From assembly GCA_964036155.1 (NCBI GenBank), contig OZ038422.1, positions 32,883,201 through 32,947,200 of the forward strand: 64,000 nucleotides of DNA, read 5' to 3'. Position 1 is the first letter of the stretch. Every line of letters begins with the position of its first letter. The translations under genes were made by a program, and so were the position numbers. This stretch comes from Diploscapter coronatus. Lineage: Eukaryota > Nematoda > Chromadorea > Rhabditida > Rhabditidae. Of this stretch, positions 25,555 to 41,334 are shown piece after piece. The notes beneath the pieces are model-generated. The model ran no database searches. It was not told where the DNA came from and was given only the letters and a program-made list of their open reading frames with translations.

Positions 25555-27015
25555 CTAAATAAAAGTCGGCACAAACGGGAAATCGCATTCGAGATTTCTC
25601 AAATACTCGACAGCTCTCCACCCTCTTGGCTGATAGCCTCGGAAACATTCACAAAGAGTGATGCAGGGAGGGATGAAGGATGCTCCAAATAGCGTCACGT
25701 TATTCGTCCGCACACTACCGTAATCACAGGTGCACCGCTTTTCGCAATCGTGGATGCAGGGAAGCTGAAAGACCAACAATATCTTTAGAGTTTTGAAATA
25801 TTTTGAAATTTTCCTCACTTTATCGTAATCATACCTCTAAATTTAAAATAAAAAACTCGAAGATTTTCAAAGATAAATATGATCTTCATTCATGTAGACT
25901 TATAATCTTGTAAAAGTTATCTTATCAATTAGACTAAATATCCAGATAAAAAATACTCATATTCTCAGCTTCCTGTATTTACAGACGGCTATATTTACAC
26001 ATCGAATAGGAAGTGTAGGAAGAGCGGGGGAATTAGAAAAATAGCTGTTGACAATACAGCTGTCTGTAAATACAGGGGGCCATATTCTCACCTCCTTGTT
26101 AATTTTGTTGGCCTCTAGCTCGACGATGCTGCGTTCCCAATCACAGGTGCTTTCACAAGTCGACTCGCACTCCACCCATCGCTCGTTCGGCCGGTTTTTA
26201 CAGTGTCTATCTTCTGGAAGCAAATAGACTAAAAAGGTTATCTGGAACCGCACGACATTCAAGATCTCAATACATGCGAAATAGTGTATGGCTTGGGTAA
26301 GGGTATTGGGTGATAGGCTTCTATCCCCACATTATTTCACATATCTTGAGGTCATGAATGTCGTGCGGCTTCCAAGTTCTCATCAAAAATTAAAATTTTC
26401 TAAATTTTCAAAAATATAGTTCATAAAATCAATAAACTTTTCTATCTTGTAATACAAATAATATGAAAGAAGATTGTATTTTATCTTGAAAACTTATCTA
26501 ATGATACGATCTAAAGATCACTAAAACTTGCTATAAATCTCATTTTAAATAGATTATTTAAAAAACTAAGTTCTAGACAACTTTAAACTAGAGACATATG
26601 TTATCTACTATATATATTTTTCCATATGAAAAAGTGCGTCTTGGTTTCGAATAAAAATGTGTTATAAGATTTATCGCTGATCTAGCCTAGGCAAATTACT
26701 AAAATCTAGTGAAGACCAAAATAATTTTCAGAGTCCAAAAATGATCATGACTTTTACATCTTCAAGCTGAAAAATATTGCTGTGCAAAATCTGTAAGAAA
26801 GTGTCTAGTGTTGAAGACATCATTAAAAACATTGTCAAGAGTAAGTGTACTAGCAATGACACTTTGATCATCGTAAATGAATGATAAGGCCCTGATAAGT
26901 CATCAAATGATATCATGATAATAATCAGCGATAAAAAGTGATATATCTGACCTGATGCTACATCTGCGATCAATATTCGGATCGAAATCACGCATACGAA
27001 AATGAATAACTGCAT
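25555..27015 (-). CDS. Secreted Cys-rich protein, TIL (trypsin-inhibitor-like) type
   Basis: Three minus-strand exons, 27015-26952, 26213-26092 and 25764-25555, give 131 residues in frame. Exon 1 encodes a hydrophobic signal peptide of about 21 residues starting MQLFIFVCVI and ending at VASG. The mature part holds twelve cysteines. The segment with NERWVEC followed by TCE and TCD resembles the opening of TIL domains, where a Cys-rich core clamps an inhibitor loop against a serine protease. The second half continues with PC, DCE, CTC and CEC spacings. TIL proteins usually have ten Cys per domain, so this is an atypical, perhaps extended, version. It would be exported, acting outside the cell or in the gut lumen. 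The ATG is preceded by an atcag acceptor six bases away. Introns 1 and 2 each hold a fold-back element. Protease inhibition is inferred, not shown. Confidence 0.7.
25972..26076. repeat. Fold-back element, family 6 copy A
   Basis: cctgtatttacagacggct on the left pairs with agctgtctgtaaatacagg on the right over 19 bases with one or two mismatches. A second copy lies at 56823-56943. It sits in intron 2 of the Cys-rich secreted protein gene. Confidence 0.8.
26242..26378. repeat. Fold-back element, family 1 copy 2
   Basis: The outer arms ggaaccgcacgacattcaag and tgaatgtcgtgcggcttcc pair almost perfectly. The inner stem gcgaaatagtgtatgg pairs with the ccccacattatttcac side. It shares ends and core with the other family 1 copies, but its outer arm sequence is unique. 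It sits in intron 1 of the Cys-rich gene. Confidence 0.85.
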
Positions 27016-29119
27016 GCTTCGCTGATAAGGTCACTGATAACATGCTGATAAGAGAACCTATCATCGATTTTTATCATTCCACGGCTTAAAACCTTTGACA
27101 TTCAAGACGATTTTCCTCAGTCATACTTGAACACATAATTAGAGGAACTTCATAGAAAATCTGAAACAGTTGGTTTTTATAAACCAGCCAGTTTTCCGAG
27201 TCTATGCCTAATCATAGGACGATAGATCTGAAGAAGCTAATGTGTAAAAAAGCAAGACATTTCGATTTTCTCGGTAGGTAGAAAAACTAGTTTCACAGGC
27301 AACTTTATGTAATTATCAAATTAGCAGTTTATATCTTGACAATAAAAAATTAAAATTAAGCCTGCCGGGCGTGATTTTTGAAAAATTTTCACCATCAGAG
27401 TGGCATAAGCTCTCTGAAAATCACACAATTTTTTTTCGTAAGCATCAGTTATTTCTAGCTCCAAACCAATTTTTTCAGGTAGATTTATTTATTTTTCATC
27501 GTAGAAAAATTCGATTTCCTCCGACTTATCCTACTTAGACCACCTTATGTCGTATAATTGAAAATTTATTTTAATAAAAATAGGTTATTCATAGCCCCAA
27601 TCGAACTTCAGTAGTTAACTCTATTATCACAAATAAAAAATCAAATCACTTGCTTAAGAAATTGCAAATTCCCTGAGAGTCATAAAATCTCAACCTACCT
27701 CATACCTCACTTCTCGTTTTCACAGAAATCAAGTAGAAAATACACTATTGAAAATGTTGTTTTATTATTCAAGCCACTACCAATTTATGTTCCTCATTCC
27801 TGATTACTTGATTCGACCTTTATTTGTCGCTGAACTGTTTGATGGTACTGTGCAAATACATGTTGGTTAGCTTGCTTTGCGGCAAAGCGCATCTCTGTTT
27901 ACTTCCAGCTTCGTCGAGACAAAAGATATGGTCATTTGAATGAACCGAGCTAAACCAGTATTAATATTCTCACGGCCTTAACCCCCCAGAGTCTTATCTC
28001 GGTATTATCTCTTAGATCTGATTACAATTCGTTGATCATCTTTGATGAATGAAGTATATCTTTTATGGTCTTACCCGTCAATTATGACCCTACTCATCCT
28101 TTTCTCATGATATTTCTTTGTTAAATCTCTTAGCTACTCAAAAAATTCACTTTTATAAACGTCTATTTCATGCTTGATTTTAATATCATTTTTCTATCTA
28201 ATTTCAATAATAACCGCAGAGATGATAATAGGTAAAATATAGATACCTGGGCCTGTACCAAATCCCCTTTCAGGTCAGAATAGAAAGTGTTTCTCTCCCA
28301 AAATGCAAAGGAGATCGAGTTAATTAGACTAGTTAACCTGAGGTCAAATTAGGGGATTTAGTAGGAGCCCTGAGCCTTACCTTGCCTTAGGCAAATTACA
28401 GGTACAATTTTCTGTGCCTGTTAGCATTCTTGGATAGCCCTAATCCAATACTCATTCGGTCAATGCCATTCCAGAACATTCTCTCTTTCTCTTTCTCTCT
28501 CGCGATTGTCTTTCATTCTCAATTCTCAGTTTGTTTTTTTTTTCTATTCCCGGTCATTGCTTACTTTGCATGCTCTGTCCTCTTTAGCATGTACATTTAT
28601 TCTTTACAAAAAAAAACTCCTAATTTAGATCGTTTTTATGTACATCTTATGAAGATTATATTTTAATATAATATATAGAAAATAACGCCGATTTCCTGAT
28701 TACTTGAATCTAATCTATCTATTCTCGAGGGATTGTCTTTCATTTTCGGCCCGGTCATTCTCTCTCCTTTCTATGTTCTGCCCCTCCCCTTATTTTCCCT
28801 ATTTCCATTGCTCCCATCCATGCAGAATGTCCCCCCCCTAGTCTTGTCCTGCAGAGACTATCGATTTTTTGCCTGCATGCAAAAACGTCCTTGGCGGTAT
28901 TATGTAGAGCTCATTAGAATATTGACTTTTATTTGAAAGTAGTTTTCCCGATTTTTCGATTTTTTTATCTCATTTTAGAGTATTTTTTTTAGCAGGTATA
29001 CTTTCTTCATAGTGAAATTTTACCTCATTTTAACTAACTCCTATCGATACCTTAGCTAATTAGATAGAAAATTGACTTTTATTTATTCCTCGAAGGTTTT
29101 TTTATTTGAAAATTTTCAG
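27016..29119. other. Divergent promoter region (Cys-rich gene / glucose transporter)
   Basis: This 2.1 kb stretch should contain the promoters of the minus-strand secreted protein gene and the upstream fgt-1 transcript. It has pyrimidine-rich tracts, a perfect small inverted repeat (gctttgcggcaaagc near 27870), and two related segments carrying gattgtctttcatt followed by ccggtcatt (about 28506 and 28733). Open frames at 28430-28666 and 28733-28936 are AT-rich, hydrophobic and unsupported. Confidence 0.45.
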
Positions 29120-29126
29120 ATTTAAA

Positions 29127-32100
29127 ATGATTATGACAAACGAAGATGAAAAGGGCCGAGTACCGCCACACGAAGCTATGGGCGAAACGGGAGTCGCGGT
29201 GAAATTTAACTCCAAAACTCCGTTTAAAAATTTGAACTTCGAGTCTTAACTTCCTTACATTAATTACTCAAACTTCACTAGTATTTCATATTTATTGTGC
29301 TGGTCAAACGAAGTGGCAGATTTCTCGTAGCGGCGCTCGTTAACAAACGAACGGTCACTTAATTTGACTGATATAATAACTTCGCCTTTTAGTCACACTT
29401 TAAGCCTTAAGTTCCCAAACTTCAGGCTCCTCCTCCCCCGTCGACTTCAGCGGGAATTTCCGAAGAAGACCCCGAACGATCAGCGCTTTTGGAATCGGAA
29501 GCAGCGCAGAAATTGAATAGCGGTAAATCGGACGAGAATTTGGTTGGATTTGTAAGTTTTTTTTTTTTTTTTTAATTTAATTTTTTCAAATTTATTTTTT
29601 TCACTTTTTTATTTATATTTTTAAAATTGTGTTTACCTATAGCGCGCTGCTCTGTAGCAACAAATTGCAATAGAATTTTTTAGTTGCAGAAAATGTTCCA
29701 GATATTCTTTACATCTAACTTTTTCAAGAATAAGTTTCAAAAATTGAAATATTTGATGAAATATCTATTTTAAAATCTCTAAAACCTGGCACTTTTAAAC
29801 GAGAGCAGTTTTTTGTTTATAAGAACCCTACCACGTGGGATAAATCTCTCAAAAATGTTTAATCTCTTGAAATTTCTGAAAATGCGACTTCTAAAGCCTC
29901 AAAGATGAAATTCTTTCGAGATATTTCTCGGGCGAAATGATTTCAAAGAAATCGTTTTTTTTTGTTTTTCATCGATTTGATCGGGGATTATTTCTTATCA
30001 AATTGGGCACGGAACAATGAAGAAAAACATTTATTTCGATTGGGAAAATATTTATTTCTTTCCAAATTGTTTAATTTTAGATCTAAAATAAGATTTTAAT
30101 TGTATAAATTCAATTTGTCATTTAGAATTGAAATTAACCAATTTTTGGTTTTTGCTTCATATCAGACGCTCTAACCCCTAGTCCCCTTTGCAGTGTAATA
30201 ACTCTTCTCTTCTCTTTCTCTATTTCTCTTTTCCTCTTTCTCTTTTCCTCTTTCTCTTTCTTTTACAAATCTTGACCCTTCCACATTGGCGTAGACCTCT
30301 TATCCAGAATTTTTCAAATTCCCGATTTATTTGAAATTTTAAAAATTTCTCTAAAATCATTGTTGAATTTCACATTTTTTACAAAATTATGAGGTCAACC
30401 ATTTCAAAATTGTACAAGTTTGCCACAAATTTAATCTGCTTTATTTTTGAAACATATCTTTTTCAAAGATCTAGCAATTTCGTTATTTCTCATGTTGTCA
30501 CCACAAATTTGCATCATAAGATTTCTGGGCGGGTCTAGATTTGCATCATCTTTAGCTGAAGGAAAGCTCTTTCCGGCTAAAAATATGTTTACTCCTTTCT
30601 CCCTTCATTTTTGCATCACGCCTTGCCAAATTCTCTTATTTCTCACAATCAGTCTGGAGTTATTTCACAAGGGCTAGATTTTCGACTTTACGAGCTTTTT
30701 TTAATAAAATATCTAACAATAATTTTCAATTTTTTAACCTAGACTTTTATTCTTGGTCCATCATGATTTTTTTCTGAGAAAAATGCAAAAATCCAGAAAA
30801 TCTATCACGTTTTAATAGCAAAATTTGCAAAACATTTTAGCTTATAATGCATTTTCAAAGGTACCGATATCGTTCGCAAAAAACGCTTGATAAACGCTAT
30901 TTTTGATAAGATTTACTTCGTCTTTGTTAACATTTTATCATGCTGTCTAGAACATTTGTCAGACAACTTTTTGCAAGAATTTTTGCGATATTTAGTATCT
31001 TGATCCTCTTGAAAATTTATCAGAGACCCTAAAGATCAAATAATAAAATATTACATGTCATTCATTATTCGATATAATGACCTATCAGACTATCAGTAGT
31101 CAGATCATTTATTACATTTTCATTTGAACTGCAAAATTTCACCCGAAAATCGATAGCGAATGAAATTTTTGCCATATTTTTAGCTGCGATTTTGATAATG
31201 GCATTAGTTCTACGGATTAGTGTAGCATTAGAATTCTTAATTCTGACACAAATTTGAGATTACTTGTAAGCTGGAATTTGTATGCTAAATACTTTGTGCC
31301 TGAAACTTTTAAACTGCATTTTTTCAAAATATAGTTTTGCCCTAGAATTTTGCAAGTCAAAAATCTTTCCTTATGACAAGATATGTTCGCTGATTCTTCC
31401 CATTATCTCTTTGCAGCTCACATTCTACTTGAATATCACATTACCAGAAGAAAAGCTAGGTACGAGATTTTTTCCGATCTTTTTATTTTACGTGAATTTT
31501 GATCAATCAAAAATGAGTTATTGAAATTTTAGCGTCGAAAAATAACAATCGAAGTCAATTGAATTGAACAGACTCTTCTTTCATTTGGGAAATATCATTA
31601 ATTTTTTAGAGAGCAAAGAGCCCGACAAATTTCGCACTTTATTTGTGCAACTGCTCTTATTGTTAGATTCTTTCGAAAAAACTCGACCTGTAGAAAATAT
31701 ATCGGCCTGTTTTCTTTCCCTACCTTTAACACAAGACGAGGGATTGCTAAATTGTAACTCTATCTTTCTGTAAAATTTGCCAAATCTAAAGAATTTCAAC
31801 GTTTCTAATTGCTTTAAAAACATTGATTTTCATTTTTTTTCAAACTCTTCTCAAAAATCCATTATCGTTTCCTTTTTCATTGAATGACAGATCCATTTTA
31901 CATCAAAAATTCACTTTTATTTTTCTTTCTTTTTTCTCTCTCCATCTTTTTCTTCTATTTCTTTTTCTCCATTTTTCAGTTCACAATGCACCCATCTCGT
32001 GCCAACCTATCTGTCTGGACTTTTTTCACTTTTTCGTCGTAGATTTATTTCGATCTCATTTTTCATATCAAAAGCCAACTCTATAACTTCTACTCGAAAA

Positions 32101-35100
32101 TTTACGAACTTGTGAAGTTACGTAATTTTAAACCATCTAGTCCTATCAAACCTCGTATTCCCCAAGTATCTCAAACTCTAAAATTGATCTCCTGAAATTT
32201 TGTACCCTCGGATAATTAGATCTATAAAAATTTCGTATTCTAATTTATTAAGCTCTCTAAAACCCGTATTTCAAATTTTTAGACCTCTAAAATCACTTGC
32301 TAAATTCTCGAACTATTCAATAATGGCCGTCGATAGAGAGGCCATCGTGCCATTGCGCACAGAGCAGCGCGTGCCTGAGGTAAAAAATTTAAAAAAGAAA
32401 CCATCTGGGATAATAAAAAACAACGATAAAATTTTTAAAACCATCTGGAATTATTTTATTTTATTTAGGGCCACTTGACCGGACCACTAGTGTTGGCAGT
32501 TTTCGCTGTTACTTTGTCCTCGTTCCAGTTCGGCTATCACATAGGATGCATCAATGCACCGGCTGAGGTACACTTTTTTAAAATAATTTTAAAATTTAAT
32601 TTAACTAATTTTCTAAGAGTTGTCATTGGAAGAAATGATCATTTTTACATCTAAAAAATCTTGATCTTCATATAATTAGTTCGCTTTTTCTCCCTTATCA
32701 AGAGTTCTTCTGACTGCTAGTTGAGGAGAAGTAGACGAGAACTAAAACTTTCAATCTAAAGTCTTGAGCTTCATTAGATATCTCATTTCTTTTCCTTTAC
32801 TATCAAGAATTTTTACTTATCAAAAACAGTGTTGCGCAGCTTTTTCTACATTTTGACACCCGCACCCACGGATTTTTGCAAGTCTGGTCAAAAATAGCCT
32901 GAGCTTATTTATTTTAATTTTAGCTAGTAAAAGGCTGGTTTGGCGATTCTCATTCGAAGCTGTTCGGCACGAAGCTGACGGCTAATGACATCGACTTCGC
33001 CTGGTCGGTTGCGGTGTCGATCTTCGCGATCGGGGGGATGATCGGCGGTCTGCTCTCTGGATGGGCCGCTGACAAGGTAAGTTGGAAAATCATTGTTTTA
33101 AATTTCTTTATTTTAACAAGTTCTCAAATTTATATTCTTTTCATTTTATAACATTTTATAAAGCGTCTATCAAGGAAATAAAGAAAAAACATTAAATTCT
33201 CTTTGAACTTGAATTTTTCTGAGATTTATCTTTTTTTATATTTATGATGCAATGAAAATTACGAAGCAAAGAGATAGGAATTTGTTTGAAATGAAATTGA
33301 ATTTTTTGCTCAAATGTCTAAAGATGGAAATTTTAATTTCTAAGGTCGGCAGAAGAGGCGCTCTGCTCTACAACAACATCATCTGCTTTATCGCAGCTGC
33401 TCTCATGGGGTTGGCCAAATCCGCTGGCGCCTACCCGATGATCATTCTGGGACGATTCTTCATCGGGCTGAATTGCGGTAAGAAGCAGGGCTGCGCGGAA
33501 TTTCGGTGTCTCGTTCTTTTCTCCAGGGCTCATTCGATCTCTCGCGGAGTGAGTCTCTCGTCCGCCTGCTTTCTCGTCTCGGAATTCCGACTAAGGCGAG
33601 AAAGAAGGGGTGAGCCTGTGAGGAAAAGAAAGACTCCGGAATTTCGAATCAGAACCCCTCACTCTCCTGATAAAGAGAATTATTCTCAATAAGTCATATA
33701 ATTGCAACTAAACCCAATATATCAAAAAATTTCTATCTTTTGCTTGGTTTTTTTTCGCATAGCTTTCTTTAAGACCAGAAAAGATTATAATTTAAAAAAA
33801 TCGACTTACCTCTGTTTATGATATTTTCGATGTCTTGCACAATTTTGGATAGCATCATTTTTCAAAATTAAACACTTTTAAATTCTGCAGGACTTTCCTC
33901 TGGTCTGGTGCCGATGTACCTGACCGAGGTCTCGCCGATCAATCTAAGAGGCATGCTCGGTTCGATCCACCAACTGCTCGTCACCATCGCTATTCTTGTC
34001 TCTCAGGTATTTTCACTCAAAAATACTAGTTCTCCTGGACTTGATATTTTATAATTTTTTTCTATAGGTGGATTTAAATTAAAATCTTTACGGCATCTCT
34101 ATCCTGATCTTAGATAAATTGACATTTATCCAGAGATGATTAAATTCGAATCTCAACCTTGCAAAAACTCTAATCGATCAAATTTGACCGATTAACCCTT
34201 AAGCTTGAAATATCACATCCGGTGTATTTTGGACTTTTTCGAATCTGCAAATTTAGAAAAAAATTAATCTTTTCAGAAGTTGATAAAATTCTGGAATGAT
34301 AAAATAAAACATAGAAAATTTGATTTTAAACTAGATGTTTCTAATGCTATTTCCTCAAAATTTCTTGATTTACAAGGAGAATTTTTTCGAGAATATCCCT
34401 AATTTTTTAGATCCTCGGCCTTCCACAACTGCTTGGGCATGAGAATGGCTGGTCGTGGATTTTCGCGTTCACCGTCGTTCCTGCGATCATTCAGCTGGCT
34501 GTTCTGCCACTCTGCCCCGAATCGCCGAAATATTCCATGGCTGTCAGGTAGCAATTTATAAATATTGAAACCTGAGGTTAAACTTACTTCTGAGATTGAA
34601 TTCGAATTCTACAATTTTGAGTTTCATTCTGTGGTTAAACTTATTTTTAAGGCAAACTTAAATCGAAAGTGAAAAACGATACATTTTATCTTTACAGAGG
34701 ACAAAACGAAAAGGCCGAGGCCGATTTGAAGAAACTCCGAGGAACGAATGAGGTCCAGGCCGAAATAGAGCAAATGCGGGAAGAAGTAGCTGCAGCGTCT
34801 CGGGAAGAGAAACCCTCGATGGGCGCTATGTTCAAGGGGTCACTCAGGTATCGAGTTTTTTACGTTTTAAATATCTGAGGATACTAAACCTTTTGAAATG
34901 AAAACTAGGAGAAAGGCAAACTTTCCTCGTGTCCTTATAAAATGAAAATATTTCCAGATGGCCAATGATAATTGCAATCATGATGATGCTAGCCCAGCAA
35001 CTTTCGGGTAAATTTATTTTTCTTCAGAATTTTCTGTTTAATTAAAAAAAGATATTTTGCCTTTTAAAAGGCTAATCTTATCCTTTCGAGCCCTAAAATC

Positions 35101-36652
35101 AGATCTTCCTGTTTCAATGAAAATCTTATAAATTGCGCTTTATTTGGTCCAAAATAGAATATATCATTTTTAAAACCCAATGAAAACCTGGTAAAATGCA
35201 CTTTTTATCCCAAATATAATTGGCGAAATTTCAGGAATCAACGTCGCAATGTTCTATTCTACGACTATTTTCAAGGGCGCTGGCCTTTCCGCCACAGGAG
35301 CGGTTTACGCCACTATTGGAATGGGTCTCGTTAACGTTATCATGACAATCATTGCGGTTTGGCTGGTAGGCATTTTCTTTACATCTTCATAGAACTCTAA
35401 AAGAAAACTATTCTGCAAAAATTCGAGTTCTCTTTTTTCATTTTCGAGATTGTTTTTCTATGATTTCTTAGAGAAAGATTATATTTTGAAAAATTCGATT
35501 TTTTAAAAGAAAGCTTTTTTAGAATTTCCGAAGTTCTTTTTTCAGGTCGACCACCCGAAATTCGGAAGACGCTCCCTTTTGTTGATCGGCCTGATTGGAA
35601 TGTGGATCTCGACGATTCTCATCGTTATCTTCTTGACCATTAGTGAAGAGGTAGGATTTCTGATCTTGTTCTAATTTCTACAAAAGTCATATTTCAAAAA
35701 TTTAATTAGAAAAAATGGAGAATTGTTTTTTTTCCAATTCTATAAAAATCAAATTTCCAGACCAAAATCCCGAGCAAAGTTCCTGGTCAAGAGCCCGATT
35801 TCAATCCCGACTATCGCTGGGCAAGTTACTCTGCTATCGTTTTCGTTCTCCTCTTCGTCATCTCGTTCGCTACTGGACCAGGTATGCTGATTTGTTTAAA
35901 TCTTAAAGAAGTCACTAAATTTGAATCAAAATATAATGTTCTCATAGAGCTATTATTAAATAAAAGTATATTTCTAAACTTTTAAAAACTAAAGTTTAGA
36001 AAAATCTTATTTTTCCTGGAAAATACCAGGTTTTAAGAGTAGCAACCTTTCTTCGTAAAAATAAGTTTTAAAAATTTCTCATTTTTAAACTGTCGTAACT
36101 TCAGGCGCCATTCCGTGGTTCTACGTCTCGGAGATTTTCGCCTCGTCGGCCCGCGGCAACGCCAATTCCATTGCGATCTGCGTCAATTGGTTGGCAAATT
36201 TCCTGGTCGGACTCGCGTTTTTGCCTATCAAGGTGAGTTTACAAATTGACTCTCTGTAGTTCCCACCGTCTTTTTTGGAAAATAATAGGGTGAAAGAAAA
36301 AAGCGAATGAGAGAATTGCAAAAAGGTAAGGGCGGTAGGAGGGTGGGAACTAGAAGAAGCCTAAAAATGATCAAAAGTCTCCTCATGTTAAGTTTCCTAT
36401 TTACTTTTTCGCCATAAACTTTTTTTTTTCTATTTTCTGAAAACTATAAAAGAATGATATTTTTGTTCGAACAATTTTTTGTTTCAAAGTTTTAAAACTT
36501 TTTTTTTCCAGAACATAATCGAGCAATATTCCTTCCTGGTGTTCACTGGCTTCCTGACATATTTCATTTTCTTCACGTGGAAATTCGCGCCGGAAACTAA
36601 AGGCAAAACCGTCGAAGAAATCACCGCCGGATTCGAGAAAAATCGACGATGA
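29127..36652 (+). CDS. fgt-1: Facilitative glucose transporter, class I GLUT type (FGT-1-like)
   Basis: A twelve-pass plasma-membrane sugar uniporter of the major facilitator superfamily. Two alternative N-termini join a common body in the same phase: exons 29127-29198 plus 29426-29551, or exon 32323-32379. The body exons are 32469-32567, 32924-33076, 33345-33477, 33891-34006, 34411-34547, 34698-34847, 34958-35007, 35235-35365, 35546-35650, 35761-35881, 36105-36232 and 36512-36652. The long form is 553 residues and the short form 506; metazoan GLUTs are about 490-520. Family marks seen: GRR after TM2, GRFFIG in TM4, PESPKY after TM6, [13 protein letters not shown] in TM7, a GRR loop after TM8, and PETKGKT after TM12. 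The QLS triplet in TM7 is typical of class I glucose-preferring transporters. Intron 29199-29425 contains a family 4 fold-back. The acceptor before 33345 is taag rather than cag. The symbol assumes orthology to the C. elegans gene. Confidence 0.88.
29300..29372. repeat. Fold-back element, family 4 copy B
   Basis: tggtcaaacgaagtgg pairs with acttaatttgactgat. It shares termini with 19731-19869 but is about half as long internally. It lies inside an intron of the long glucose transporter transcript. Confidence 0.7.
29552..32282. other. Large intron / internal promoter region of fgt-1
   Basis: This 2.7 kb stretch separates the two alternative first-exon groups and probably contains the promoter of the short isoform. 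I found no exon that joins in frame. The frames at 31282-31524 and 31564-31773 have plausible acceptors but carry AT-rich codons and fit no transporter segment. A ctacctttaacac repeat motif lies at 31702-31741, and long pyrimidine tracts lie near 30200 and 31920. Confidence 0.45.
32281..32379 (+). promoter_or_regulatory. Internal alternative first exon of fgt-1
   Basis: An aatttttag acceptor-like signal ending at 32282 is followed by 40 bases and then ATG at 32323. The short exon 32323-32379 encodes [14 protein letters not shown] and more, and splices in phase 0 to the same exon (32469) used by the upstream pair. This implies a second transcript start and an alternative cytoplasmic N-terminus. 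Confidence 0.6.
33494..33641. repeat. GC-richer fold-back in a transporter intron
   Basis: The left part, aatttcggtgtctcg to ccagggctcattc, mirrors the right part with ggtgagcctgtgagg and agactccggaattt. An inner perfect stem, ctttctcg with cgagaaag, flanks ggaattcc. It lies in intron 33478-33890 and makes a spurious 146-codon frame appear. Confidence 0.6.
36255..36354. repeat. Fold-back element in a transporter intron
   Basis: tagttcccaccgtc on the left pairs with ggagggtgggaacta on the right, around a purine-rich loop. It lies in the last intron of fgt-1. Only one copy was seen. Confidence 0.6.

Positions 36653-41334
<4,682 letters not shown>

Noticed and set aside
31282..31773. Two short plus-strand frames with acceptor-like starts
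   Set aside because: Codon use is intron-like, they break the phase of the transporter isoforms, and one contains a dispersed repeat motif.
33252..33692. 146-codon plus-strand open frame
   Set aside because: It is one transporter exon read through into its flanking introns, including a GC-rich fold-back; the exon itself belongs to fgt-1.
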